From contig NZ_NKYE01000016.1 of assembly GCF_002262875.1 (NCBI RefSeq), positions 1 through 64,000 on the forward strand: a stretch of DNA of 64,000 bases. The letters run 5' to 3'. The notes beneath the pieces are model-generated. The model was not told the DNA's origin, did not search any database, and saw nothing but the letters and a program-made list of their open reading frames with translations. The stretch is from Amycolatopsis antarctica. Lineage in GTDB: Bacteria; Actinomycetota; Actinomycetes; Mycobacteriales; Pseudonocardiaceae. The translations under genes and the position numbers were made by a program. Position 1 is the first letter of the stretch. The number at the start of each line of letters is the position of its first letter. Positions 42,454-50,815 of this stretch are shown here, piece after piece.

Positions 42454-43329
42454 TCAGTGCTCGCCGGGCAGCGCGAATCGGCCGTCGCCGGTCTGCTCCA
42501 GCAAGCCGTCCACCAGCAGCGAGTCAAGACAGCGGTCCCGCTGTCCTGCTTGCGGCCAGACCAGGTCGAGCGCCGCCCGGTCGACCGGGCCCTCGGTACC
42601 GCGCAGCACGTCCAGCAGCAGTCCGCGAACCTGACGATCGGTGCCGGCGAACCGCTGGACCTGCTTGACGGGCCCGGCGTACGCCGGCCGTCCGGCCCGC
42701 TGCCATGCGCAGTCGCCGTACACCGGGCAGTCCGCGCACCGTGGCGTCCGTGCCGTGCAGACGAGGGCGCCCAGTTCCATCAACGCCGCGGAGAACCGCG
42801 CCGCCCGGCCGTCCTCCGCGGGCAGGAAGGCCTCGACGTCGGCGAGATCGCGGGTGGTTGATGCCGGACCGGCCTCGCCCGAACCGTGCACCGCCCTGGC
42901 CACGACCCGGCGGACGTTGATGTCCACCACCGGCGCTCGCCTGCCGTAGGCGAACGCCGTCACCGCCCGCGCGGTGTAGGCACCGATACCGGGCAGGGCC
43001 AGCAGAGTGTCCACATCGGACGGTACGAGGTCACCGTGCTCGGCGGCGATGGCCGTGGCGGCGGCGTGCAACCGCAGCGCGCGACGCGGGTAGCCGAGCT
43101 TTCCCCAGGCGCGCACCACCTCGCCCTGACTCGACGCGGCGAGATCCGAGGGGCGGGGCCACCGGGCCATCCAGGCCAGCCAGATCGGGCGCACCCTGGC
43201 CACCGGGGTCTGCTGCAACATGATCTCGCTGACCAGCACGCCCCAGGCGGTGCATTCCGGTTCCCGCCACGGCAGGTCCCGGCCGTGCGTGTCGAACCAG
43301 GAGAGCAGGGCGCCTTCGTCGATGGACAT
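42454..43329 (-). CDS. mutY: A/G-specific adenine glycosylase
   Basis: Removes adenine mispaired with 8-oxoguanine. The 291-residue product has the catalytic E35 (VSEIMLQQT), the helix-hairpin-helix LPGIGAYTA (112-120), the catalytic D136 (VVDINVRR) and a 4Fe-4S cluster motif C191-X6-C198-X2-C201-X5-C207. The C-terminal domain that reads oxoG (NUDIX-like in E. coli) is short, as in other actinobacteria. mutY beside a carbonic anhydrase gene matches Rv3589/Rv3588c, although mutY is divergent there and both genes are on the same strand here. Confidence 0.96.
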   Translation of the reverse strand: MSIDEGALLSWFDTHGRDLPWREPECTAWGVLVSEIMLQQTPVARVRPIWLAWMARWPRPSDLAASSQGEVVRAWGKLGYPRRALRLHAAATAIAAEHGDLVPSDVDTLLALPGIGAYTARAVTAFAYGRRAPVVDINVRRVVARAVHGSGEAGPASTTRDLADVEAFLPAEDGRAARFSAALMELGALVCTARTPRCADCPVYGDCAWQRAGRPAYAGPVKQVQRFAGTDRQVRGLLLDVLRGTEGPVDRAALDLVWPQAGQRDRCLDSLLVDGLLEQTGDGRFALPGEH

Positions 43330-43366
43330 CGCGGCGAGCCTACCCGCGCGGCATCGCCGCCCGACG

Positions 43367-43870
43367 TTACGGCTTGGCGCCGTCGACCTCGGTCAGCCTG
43401 CCCTCGTGCACGTCGTAGACGAAGCCCCGGACCTGGTCGGTGTGCGGAAGGAACGGGCTGTGCCGCACGCGGTTGATCGAACCGCGGACACTGTCGGCGA
43501 CCTCGCGGAACGCCTCCACCGCCCAGGTCGGCCGCAGTCCGCTGTCGGTCTCCAGTTCGTCCTTGAAGTCGTCCTCGGTGACCATCGAGAGCCCGCAGTT
43601 CGTGTGCTGCACGATCAGCACCTCGCGGGTGCCGAGCTTGCGCTGGCTCAGTGCAAGCGAACGGATCATGTCGTCGGTGACCACACCACCCGCGTTGCGC
43701 AGCACGTGCGACTCACCCTGCAGCAGGCCGAACAGCTCGAAGACACGGATGCGCGCGTCCATGCAGGTGAGAATCGCGACGTGCAAAGAGGGGCTCGGCG
43801 AGGAACGATCGCCGCGAACGGCATCGTCCAAGGCGTCGTTGCGCTTGAGCAGGACGTCTATCGCGGTCAT
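43367..43870 (-). CDS. Beta-class carbonic anhydrase
   Basis: Interconverts CO2 and bicarbonate in the cytoplasm. The 167-residue product has zinc ligands C36 (LTCMDAR), H89 and C92 (QHTNCGL), and the D38/R40 dyad; the chain length fits the short beta-CA clade. It is the counterpart of Rv3588c. ATG 43870 is supported by GGAGG 4 nt upstream; longer versions from 43978 have no such support. Confidence 0.95.
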   Translation of the reverse strand: MTAIDVLLKRNDALDDAVRGDRSSPSPSLHVAILTCMDARIRVFELFGLLQGESHVLRNAGGVVTDDMIRSLALSQRKLGTREVLIVQHTNCGLSMVTEDDFKDELETDSGLRPTWAVEAFREVADSVRGSINRVRHSPFLPHTDQVRGFVYDVHEGRLTEVDGAKP

Positions 43871-44002
43871 GGTGCCTCCTCGGCCGCGGTGCCCGGCACC
43901 GTGGACGGCGGTCGGGTCGGGATGTCCTATTTCAACCGTCGTGCCGTGCCGCGGGCAAGCCGGTACGACCAACGTCACCCCGTCCGGCGGGCGTGCGCTC
44001 GA

Positions 44003-45103
44003 TCACGGGCCGAACCACAGCTCCTCGGCGGTTCGCGGGGGAGCGGAGGTGGTGCCGACGCGCAGTTCGGTCGGCAGCGTGATCACCTTCGGCTCCAGCC
44101 GCTCGTTGTCGACGAGCAGCAACCGGCCCGCCACCCGGCCCTTCTCCAGTACCGGCTGGTGCACGGTGGTCAGCCCGGCACGCTGGGCGTCGGCGATGCC
44201 GTCGAAACCGGTCACCGTCAGATCGGCCGGGACGCGCAGCCCACGCCGTCCGGCTTCGGCCAGCGCGCCGAGCGCGAGGATGTCCGAGGTGCAGATCAAC
44301 GCGGTGACCTGCGGATAGGCATCGAGAAGCTGGCGGGCGGCGGACGCTCCGTCGTCCACCGTGTGCTCGAAGCGCTCGACCACGGGAACGCTCGCCCAGT
44401 CCACCCCCACCTTGCCGAACGCCTCGGCCAGCCCCTCCAGCCGCGTGCGCTGGACGTGGAAGTGGGCGGAGCGCTGCCGTTCCAGCGAGACGAAGTCGTC
44501 GTTGCGTTCGCGAGCCAGCCGCATGCACAGCACACCGACCTGACGGTGACCCAGTTCGATCAGGTGCCCGGCCATCTTCCGGATCGAGGTGCTGTCGTCG
44601 GGGCCGACCCGATCGAGGCCCTCGATGCTCGGCTGGTCGATCACCACGGTCGGCACCGGCCGGGACAGCACCGCGGCCAGGTGCGGATCGTCGTCCGGTA
44701 CCGAGTAGACGACGAAACCGTCCACACCGGCCCGGTGTACGGCGGCGACCTCCTCGCTACCCGGGCTCGCGGGCACCAGGTGGAGTCCGACGCCCGCTTC
44801 CTCGCAGGCCAGCGCGAGCCCTTCGAGCACGCCGACGGCGGCGGGGTCGCGGAAGGCGTAGGACAGGTTCTCGGTCAGCAGCAGCCCGACGGCACCGGCC
44901 TTACGGGTGCGCAGCGAGCGGGCGACCGGGTCCGGGCCGGGGTAGCCGAGCTTGTGCGCGGTGTCGAGCACCCGGCGGCGCAGCTCGGGGGAGAGCTGGT
45001 CGGGCCGGTTGTAGGCGTTCGACACGGTGGTTCTGGACACGCCGAGTTCGGCCGCCAGCGACGCCAGTGTCGCTTGCCGCCGTGTCCGCATTGGCCGCGC
45101 CAT
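44003..45103 (-). CDS. LacI-family transcriptional regulator
   Basis: A 366-residue repressor. The N-terminal HTH (TLASLAAELGVSRTTVSNAY, then NRPDQLSPELRRRVL) is followed by a periplasmic-binding-protein-like effector domain (AVGLLLTENLSYAF, VPTVVIDQPS, ALICTSDILALGAL, TVTGFDGIADAQRAGLTTV). Such proteins usually sense sugars or nucleosides; no sugar genes are adjacent, so its target may lie elsewhere. ATG 45103 is the best start. It is divergent from the zinc transporter operon, but metal control by a LacI protein would be unusual. Confidence 0.92.
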   Translation of the reverse strand: MARPMRTRRQATLASLAAELGVSRTTVSNAYNRPDQLSPELRRRVLDTAHKLGYPGPDPVARSLRTRKAGAVGLLLTENLSYAFRDPAAVGVLEGLALACEEAGVGLHLVPASPGSEEVAAVHRAGVDGFVVYSVPDDDPHLAAVLSRPVPTVVIDQPSIEGLDRVGPDDSTSIRKMAGHLIELGHRQVGVLCMRLARERNDDFVSLERQRSAHFHVQRTRLEGLAEAFGKVGVDWASVPVVERFEHTVDDGASAARQLLDAYPQVTALICTSDILALGALAEAGRRGLRVPADLTVTGFDGIADAQRAGLTTVHQPVLEKGRVAGRLLLVDNERLEPKVITLPTELRVGTTSAPPRTAEELWFGP

Positions 45104-45194
45104 GAACAAACCGTAACGGTTCAGAAGCCATTCCAGAAGCTGGACCCGGCCCAGCTCACACCTGTTCGCGGTCCAGCTCGCGCCCGCGGAATTT

Positions 45195-45222
45195 TTGACA
45201 CGTTCATCCGTTGGGGTAAAGT
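45195..45222 (+). promoter_or_regulatory. Promoter of the znu operon
   Basis: TTGACA (45195-45200) and TAAAGT (45217-45222) are separated by 16 bp, the best sigma-A-like promoter in the window. The expected transcription start is near 45229. Confidence 0.75.
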
Positions 45223-45228
45223 GAATTC

Positions 45229-45241
45229 GACAACGGTTTCC
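45229..45241 (+). promoter_or_regulatory. Candidate Zur operator at the znu transcription start
   Basis: GACAAC-G-GTTTCC is an imperfect 6-1-6 dyad (4 of 6 pairs) placed just after the -10, where a repressor would block initiation. Its AAC-GTT centre and 13-bp size fit Zur-type sites in actinobacteria, but the match is weak. Confidence 0.35.
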
Positions 45242-45323
45242 ATTACGTGTTCCGCGTTCCCGGCCGGAGCGCCGATCCCGGGTAAAGCCGTTGTGCCCCT
45301 TCATCTTTCTCAGGAGCCGCTCT

Positions 45324-46355
45324 ATGACCACTCTGCGCACCGGCCGCCTTCTCGGCGCCGTCTCCGTCGCCGTCCTGGCCCTCGGAACGGCCGCCTGCGG
45401 CTCCGGCGACTCCGCGTCGGGCGGCTCCGGCGACTCCGGCGGCAAGCTCGCCGTCACCACTTCCACCAACGTGTGGGGCAGCGTCGTGTCGGCCATCGGC
45501 GGCGACCAGGTCGAGGTCAGGTCCATCATCGACGACCCGTCCGGCGACCCGCACTCCTACCAGGCCACCCCGGAGGACGCGGTGGACGTGCAGGACGCGA
45601 AGTTCGTCCTCTACAACGGCGGCGGCTACGACGACTTCTTCACCAAGCTCGCCGAGCAGGCGCCGGAAGCCCGCAAGGTCGTCGCCTTCGACGTGTCCGG
45701 CAAGGGTGCCGAGGGCTCCGGTGCCGAGGCGGGCCACGACCACGAACACGCCGAAGGGGAAGCCGGGCACGACCACGAGCACGCCGAGGGCTCCGGCGGC
45801 GAGGCGGGCCACGACCACGAGCACGGCGTGAACGAGCACGTCTGGTACGACCTGCCCACCGTCTCGAAGGTCGCCGACCAGGTCGCCGCCGAACTCGGGC
45901 AGCTCCGTCCCGAGGCGAAGCAGACCTTCGACGGCAACGCGACGGCGTTCAAGGGCAGGATCGACGAGCTGACCGGAAAGGCGGCGAAGATCGGCGGCGA
46001 CCGCCCCGGCGCCAAGGTCCTCGCCACCGAGCCGGTCGCCCACTACCTGCTGGAGGCCGCCAAGCTCACCGACGCCACCCCGGAGGACTTCTCGAAGGCC
46101 ATCGAGGAGGAGTCCGACGTACCGGTCGCCGCCCAGGACGCCGTCAACCAGCTCGTCACCGGCAAACAGGTGCGGGCCGTCGTGCACAACTCGCAGACCA
46201 GCACCCCGGTCACCGACCAGCTCGTCGCCAACGCCAGGAGCGCGGGGCTGCCCGTCGTCGATGTGACCGAGACGCTGCCCGAGGGGCAGAGCGACTACAT
46301 TGCGTGGATGACCCAGGAAGTGGACGCACTCACCGGAGCCCTGAGCGGTACATGA
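45324..46355 (+). CDS. znuA: Zinc ABC transporter substrate-binding lipoprotein
   Basis: A 343-residue exported metal-binding protein. The signal ends in lipobox LGTAAC; the mature part has the cluster A-I fold, with TSTNVWGSVVSAIGG, DPSGDPHSYQATPED (metal His) and VNEHVWYDLPTV (metal His). A His/Asp-rich loop at about residues 135-171 with three HDHEH units is typical of zinc-specific members. ATG 45324 follows AGGAG. The stop overlaps the ATPase gene start (ATGA). It is probably induced in zinc starvation through the promoter at 45195. Confidence 0.95.
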   Translation: MTTLRTGRLLGAVSVAVLALGTAACGSGDSASGGSGDSGGKLAVTTSTNVWGSVVSAIGGDQVEVRSIIDDPSGDPHSYQATPEDAVDVQDAKFVLYNGGGYDDFFTKLAEQAPEARKVVAFDVSGKGAEGSGAEAGHDHEHAEGEAGHDHEHAEGSGGEAGHDHEHGVNEHVWYDLPTVSKVADQVAAELGQLRPEAKQTFDGNATAFKGRIDELTGKAAKIGGDRPGAKVLATEPVAHYLLEAAKLTDATPEDFSKAIEEESDVPVAAQDAVNQLVTGKQVRAVVHNSQTSTPVTDQLVANARSAGLPVVDVTETLPEGQSDYIAWMTQEVDALTGALSGT

Positions 46356-47167
46356 CCGTCGCGCCCGTGCAGATCGAGGGCGCTGACCTGACGTTCGGCA
46401 CCCGCACGCTGTGGTCCGGCCTCGACCTGGAGGTCCGGCCGGGCGAGTTCCTGGCGGTGCTCGGCCCGAACGGTTCCGGCAAGACCAGCCTGCTGCGCGT
46501 GCTGCTCGGCCTGCAGGAACTGACGGCAGGCTCGGTGCGGCTGGTCGGCCACCGCCCGGGGCGCGCCAACACCCGCGTCGGCTACATCCCGCAGCAGCGC
46601 GCCATGGACGAGGCGCTGACCATGCGCGGCACCGACCTGGTCGGCCTCGGACTCGACGGGCACCGCTGGGGCACCGGCCTGCGCGGACTCGGCGAACGCA
46701 GGCGCCGGATCGCCGGGGCCGTCGCCTCCGTCGGCGCCGAGTCGTACGCGAAGGGCCCCGTGGGCAGGCTGTCCGGCGGGGAGCAGCAGCGGCTACGGGT
46801 GGCGCAGGCACTGATCGGTGAGCCCGAGGTGCTGCTCTGCGACGAACCGCTGCTCTCGCTCGACCTCGCCCACCAGCGGGCCGTCAGCGAGCTGATCGAC
46901 CGGCGCAGGCGCGAGGCGGACACGGCGATCCTGTTCGTCACGCACGAGATCAACCCGATTCTGTCCTATGTGGACCGAGTGCTGTACTTGGTGAACGGCG
47001 AGTTCCGGATCGGCACCCCGGACGAGGTGATGAACTCGCGCACGCTGTCCGAGCTCTACCGGGCGCGGGTCGAGGTGATCCACGTCGGCGGGCAGATCCA
47101 CGTCGCCGGGGCGCACGGTGCCCTGTGCGAGGAGGAAGCGCACCATCTCGACGAGCACGTGCCGTGA
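46352..47167 (+). CDS. znuC: Zinc ABC transporter ATP-binding protein
   Basis: A 271-residue ABC ATPase. Walker A is GPNGSGKTS, the signature is LSGGEQQRL, Walker B is VLLCDEPLLSLD, and the switch His is in FVTHEINP. Relatives use it to power zinc or manganese uptake. ATG 46352 overlaps the znuA stop. The C-terminal 45 residues include a His-rich tail (AGAHGALCEEEAHHLDEHVP region). The permease gene begins 47 bp downstream. Confidence 0.95.
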   Translation: MTVAPVQIEGADLTFGTRTLWSGLDLEVRPGEFLAVLGPNGSGKTSLLRVLLGLQELTAGSVRLVGHRPGRANTRVGYIPQQRAMDEALTMRGTDLVGLGLDGHRWGTGLRGLGERRRRIAGAVASVGAESYAKGPVGRLSGGEQQRLRVAQALIGEPEVLLCDEPLLSLDLAHQRAVSELIDRRRREADTAILFVTHEINPILSYVDRVLYLVNGEFRIGTPDEVMNSRTLSELYRARVEVIHVGGQIHVAGAHGALCEEEAHHLDEHVP

Positions 47168-47214
47168 CGGCTGCCGGCGCGTACACCACCGGTGACCGGC
47201 ACTGAGGGCAGGGA

Positions 47215-48108
47215 ATGGACAAGCTGTTCGACTTCGAGCTGACCGCACGGCTGCTCGGACTGGATTTCGTGCAGACGGCGCTGCTCGCCGCGGCCGTACT
47301 CGGCCTGGTCGCCGGGGTACTCGGCCCGCTGATCGTGATGCGGCGGATGTCCTTCGCCGTGCACGGCACCGCCGAACTCGCGTTCACCGGAGCGGCGGGA
47401 GCGCTGCTGCTCGGCGTCGGGGTGGAGTACGGGGCACTGGCCGGAGCGGTCGTCGCGGCGCTGCTGCTCGGCCTGCTCGGCGGCCGGGAGTCCGACCGCG
47501 ACTCGGTGATCGGCGCGATCCTCTCGTTCGGCCTCGGTCTCGGCGTCCTGCTGCTGTGGTTCTACCCGGGGCGTGCGAGCGGCAAGTTCGGCATCCTGGT
47601 CGGCCAGATCGTCGCCATCGAACCGACCGACCTCACCGTGCTGGTCGTGGCCGCGCTGCTCGTACTGGTCGTGCTCGCCTTCATCTACCGGCCACTGCTG
47701 TTCGCCAGCGTCGACCCCGGTGTCGCGGTGGCGCGCGGCGTACCCGTGCACATCCTGTCGCCGGTCTTCGCCGTGCTGGTCGGTATCGCGACCGCGCTGG
47801 GAGTGCAGATCGTCGGCGCGTTGCTGGTGGTGGCACTCATGGTCACCCCCGCGGCCGCGGCGGCCCGGATCACCGCGAGTCCCTGGCGGGCCACGGTGCT
47901 GGCCATCGTCTTCGCCGAGGTCGCGGCGCTCGGCGGGATCGTGCTGTCACTGGCCCCCGGGGCGCCGGTGAGCGCGTTCGTCACGGCCATCTCGTTCGTC
48001 ATCTACCTGACCTGCAGGCTGGTGTCGTACCTGCGCGGCCGGACGCGCAAGCAGCGGCCGGTCAGCGGATCGGGCGCGCAGCCATTGCTTTCCGTGCCGA
48101 CGCGATGA
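47215..48108 (+). CDS. znuB: Zinc ABC transporter permease
   Basis: A 297-residue permease with about eight transmembrane helices. The family blocks VAGVLGPLIVMRRMSFAVHGTAEL and GVQIVGALLVVALMVTPAAAA (the coupling-helix region) are present. Together with ZnuA and ZnuC it completes a zinc importer. ATG 47215 follows AGGGA. The 3' end overlaps the convergent AlgX-like gene by 47 bp, so antisense transcripts may form there. Confidence 0.94.
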   Translation: MDKLFDFELTARLLGLDFVQTALLAAAVLGLVAGVLGPLIVMRRMSFAVHGTAELAFTGAAGALLLGVGVEYGALAGAVVAALLLGLLGGRESDRDSVIGAILSFGLGLGVLLLWFYPGRASGKFGILVGQIVAIEPTDLTVLVVAALLVLVVLAFIYRPLLFASVDPGVAVARGVPVHILSPVFAVLVGIATALGVQIVGALLVVALMVTPAAAAARITASPWRATVLAIVFAEVAALGGIVLSLAPGAPVSAFVTAISFVIYLTCRLVSYLRGRTRKQRPVSGSGAQPLLSVPTR

Positions 48109-49372
48109 AGTCGTCCTCGAGGAACGGCAGGTTCCCCGAGGACGCCGCCCGCTCCACCGTCTCCACCACGACCACCTGCGAGTCCGCGAAGGCCTTCGCC
48201 GCCGTGTCCGGGTCCGAGTTCACCGACGGGTAGGCGAGCATCGTCAGGTTGGCGAACCCGCCCGGCAGGTAGCGCGAGGACGTCTCGGTGAACGAGTCGC
48301 CGAAGATCAGCACCTGCTCGTCGACCGTCCCGGTCACCGGCACCGACACCCGGTAGGCGGGGGTGTCGATGCTGCCGATGGGCGCGGCCGTGCGGTCGGT
48401 GCGACCGTCCGGCCGCAGATCGTAGGCGGTGTTCGTCTTCTCGCCCGACTTGCCGAGCAGCGGTGGGAGGTCAGCGTCGATCGTGTACTGCGAGGTCCGT
48501 TCGCTTCGCCAGGTCAACGTCGTCCCGGGCTCGACCGCCTCGGCCAGTTCCCTGGTCAGCACCACCGAGCCCTCGTCGGTCCAGTGCGTGTCGTTCGGCG
48601 GGTAGATCGGGCTGCCGGTCTCCTGCTGTGCCGCGCGCAGAGGCCCGCGCAGGTCCAGCGCCCCCGCCTCCTCGGTGAGTTTCCGCCACACCTCGCCGCT
48701 CGCCGCGGTCGCGCAGTCCTTGCCGGGGTAGTTGCCCGGCAGGTACTCGGGCACGACCGTCGACTTGTCCGGCGCGACGACGAACACGAACCGGCGTCCG
48801 GAGCTCTCCACCGCCTCGCGCAGCTCGCCCAGTTTCGCCACCGTCTCGTCCATCGGGCGTACCGGCGAGCACTTCGCGTCCGCGTCATAGCCGTAGTACA
48901 GCCAGCCGTCGGCACCGCGCACCACGCGGCGGTAACCCGCGCCGCCGTCGGACGGCCCGGAGTCCTCGACACCGCCCGCGTCCGGCGGGGGCAGTGGCAG
49001 GCCGGGCAACGGTCCGGCGTCCGGCGCGGTGCCCTGGTCCAGCGGCGCGGGCTCGCCGAACAGGCCCTGGCTCACCGCGTCCGCCGCGGCGATCGCCCCG
49101 GAACGGAAGACGAGCTGGTCGGTGGCCCAGGCCGGCAGGTCGGTGAAGAAGGACCAGCCGTCGGCGAGGCTGGGGAAGGCGGCCAGCTCGTGGTTCTCGA
49201 TCTCCGACGGCCGGGCGCCGAACACCCAGGACAGCGTCGGCGCGACGAAGAACACCAGGGCGCAGGCGATGGCCGTGAGCTGCTTGCCGCCGTGCCGCGG
49301 CCGGTGCAGGGCGTGCTCTCTCGGCAACCATGCCTCGTGCACCGCGGGCAGCTTCGGGGATTCTTGCGCCAC
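48062..49372 (-). CDS. AlgX/AlgJ-like (SGNH-type) membrane-anchored O-acetylation protein
   Basis: A 436-residue protein with one transmembrane helix near the N-terminus (LTAIACALVFFVAPTLSWVF). The extracytoplasmic domain has EIENHELAAFPSL, FVVAPDKSTVVPEYLPGNY and LIFGDSFTETSSRYL, in which GDS is the catalytic Ser motif. AlgX/AlgJ proteins acetylate polysaccharides using acyl groups passed by an MBOAT protein, and one is encoded at 52165. GTG 49372 is chosen because TACCGT lies 6 nt upstream. Locus B of the palindrome array lies just upstream. Confidence 0.85.
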   Translation of the reverse strand: MAQESPKLPAVHEAWLPREHALHRPRHGGKQLTAIACALVFFVAPTLSWVFGARPSEIENHELAAFPSLADGWSFFTDLPAWATDQLVFRSGAIAAADAVSQGLFGEPAPLDQGTAPDAGPLPGLPLPPPDAGGVEDSGPSDGGAGYRRVVRGADGWLYYGYDADAKCSPVRPMDETVAKLGELREAVESSGRRFVFVVAPDKSTVVPEYLPGNYPGKDCATAASGEVWRKLTEEAGALDLRGPLRAAQQETGSPIYPPNDTHWTDEGSVVLTRELAEAVEPGTTLTWRSERTSQYTIDADLPPLLGKSGEKTNTAYDLRPDGRTDRTAAPIGSIDTPAYRVSVPVTGTVDEQVLIFGDSFTETSSRYLPGGFANLTMLAYPSVNSDPDTAAKAFADSQVVVVETVERAASSGNLPFLEDDFIASARKAMAARPIR

Positions 49373-49378
49373 GTGCAC

Positions 49379-49384
49379 ACGGTA
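49379..49384 (-). promoter_or_regulatory. -10 hexamer of a leaderless promoter (AlgX-like gene)
   Basis: TACCGT on the minus strand ends 6 nt before GTG 49372. The first unit of the palindrome array starts 31 bp upstream, and a partial unit (GTCGACGTA, 49389-49397) lies between the expected -35 and -10. Confidence 0.5.
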
Positions 49385-49415
49385 ATCGGTCGACGTACCG
49401 CGAGGAACGCGAACC

Positions 49416-49511
49416 GCCTTATGTCGACGTATTGCGAAGCATCGTGCACAAGGTATCGCAATATGTCGACGTATTGCGGTACCGCGAGCGGCAATATGTC
49501 GACGTATTGCG
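49416..49511. repeat. Three-unit near-palindrome array, locus B
   Basis: Units lie at 49416-49435 (outer arm changed to GCCTT), 49458-49477 and 49491-49510, with starts 42 and 33 bp apart, exactly as at locus A. Bases 49421-49480 match 35809-35868 at 58 of 60 positions, while the second 13-bp spacer differs apart from its first three bases. The array is between the DUF445 gene and the AlgX-like gene, both on the minus strand, in the same relative orientation as at locus A. Confidence 0.95.
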
Positions 49512-49525
49512 GTGCTGGGAGGGCG

Positions 49526-50755
49526 TCAGTGCAGCATCAGCAGGACCTGAAGCTCGCCGACCAGCGCGCCGATGACCGCGCCGACGGCGATGAGCTTCCA
49601 CTCGTCCTGCCGGAACGCCGGCCGCAGCAACCCCTCGTACTCGATCGGGGTCAGCTCGCGCATCCGTTCCTCCACCATGTGCGCGACGTCCATCGCCTCG
49701 GTCAGGTAGTCCTCGGCGTACCGGACGGTCGTCGGGAAGGTGGCCATCACCCGCTGCGCGGCGGCCCGCTTCATCTCGGTCATCCGCCGGTCACCGATCG
49801 CCACCGCCACCACGGGACGCGCGATCGAGGCCTGCTCGTCGACGGCCTCGGCGACCATCCGCTGCACCATCGCGAACAACCGGTCGGACCGCGGACCGGA
49901 CAACACCGAGCGCAGCAGGTTCGGCACGGTGAGCACCTCGCGCGCGATCAGTTCGCCGTACTGCTTGGCGACCTCCTCGCGCCTGCGCTGGAACTTTCCC
50001 TGGAGCGTGAACCGGTTGAACAGCCGGATCGGCTCCCTCGGCACGAAGATCAGCTTGATCGCCAGCCAGTCGGTGAACAACCCGATCGCACCGCCGAAGA
50101 TCGGCATCACCAGCGGCTCCTTGGTGATCGCCCAGACCAGGGCCTGCGCGATGCCGAGCGTGAAGCCGAAGTAGATGCCGGAACGGGCGATGAACGCCAT
50201 CTCCGGCCGGGACGTCTCCCGGATCAACCGCACCAGCAGTGCCTTGTCGCTGGTGAGGTTCTGCACGGTCATGTGCTTGACGTCGAGGATCTCGTCCAGG
50301 TTCTCCCGGATCTCCTCCATGAGCTGCCGGGCGAGCTTCGGCGAGGAGGCCTGCACCTGCTTGACGATCATCTCCTGCGCCATCGTCGGCAGCACCTCCC
50401 ACATGCGCGGGTGGTGCTCGGCGAGTACGTCCCGGGCGATGTCGTCGATGGCACGCAGCAGCGGCTGCTCCACCTCGCGGACCATCCGGTCCGGGTCGAT
50501 GCGGGCGAAGACCTCCTTGAGGTCCAGCAGGTTCGAGGTGAGCAGGTCGGTGGCGACGGCCGCCATCCGGCCGCCGTGCCGCGGGACGACGCCCTGCCAG
50601 CCGAAGATCGTCCCCTTGATGCCGACGAACTCCAGCGGCCGGAACATCATCTCGATCGCGACGCGCTTGGTGACGTAACCGATCAGCGCGGCGATGAACG
50701 GGATCGCGGCGTAGAGCGGCCAGTGCTGCTCCAGGTCGGCGAGGATCGCGTCCAC
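49526..50755 (-). CDS. DUF445 family membrane protein (copy 1)
   Basis: A 409-residue protein of the widespread DUF445 family (YheB-like), function unknown. It has an N-terminal hydrophobic helix (AIPFIAALIGYVTKRVAIEMMF), a helical middle, and two further hydrophobic segments near the C-terminus (IYFGFTLGIAQALVW and KLIAVGAVIGALVGELQVLL). GTG 50755 is set by GGAGGACGAG. A close paralogue lies upstream in the same orientation with 60 bp between. The sharing of TKRVAIEMMFRP and RQDEWKLIAVGA suggests a recent duplication. Confidence 0.88.
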   Translation of the reverse strand: MDAILADLEQHWPLYAAIPFIAALIGYVTKRVAIEMMFRPLEFVGIKGTIFGWQGVVPRHGGRMAAVATDLLTSNLLDLKEVFARIDPDRMVREVEQPLLRAIDDIARDVLAEHHPRMWEVLPTMAQEMIVKQVQASSPKLARQLMEEIRENLDEILDVKHMTVQNLTSDKALLVRLIRETSRPEMAFIARSGIYFGFTLGIAQALVWAITKEPLVMPIFGGAIGLFTDWLAIKLIFVPREPIRLFNRFTLQGKFQRRREEVAKQYGELIAREVLTVPNLLRSVLSGPRSDRLFAMVQRMVAEAVDEQASIARPVVAVAIGDRRMTEMKRAAAQRVMATFPTTVRYAEDYLTEAMDVAHMVEERMRELTPIEYEGLLRPAFRQDEWKLIAVGAVIGALVGELQVLLMLH

Positions 50756-50815
50756 CTCGTCCTCCGTTTCCCCGGGTCAGCGTCGTCGTTCGGGCAAGTT
50801 CTAGCAGGGGACCGG

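Noticed and set aside
43220..47167. Very long plus-strand frame across mutY, carbonic anhydrase and LacI genes
   Set aside because: Only its last part (from 46352) is real, as znuC. The rest is antisense to three recognisable minus-strand genes or out of frame with znuA.
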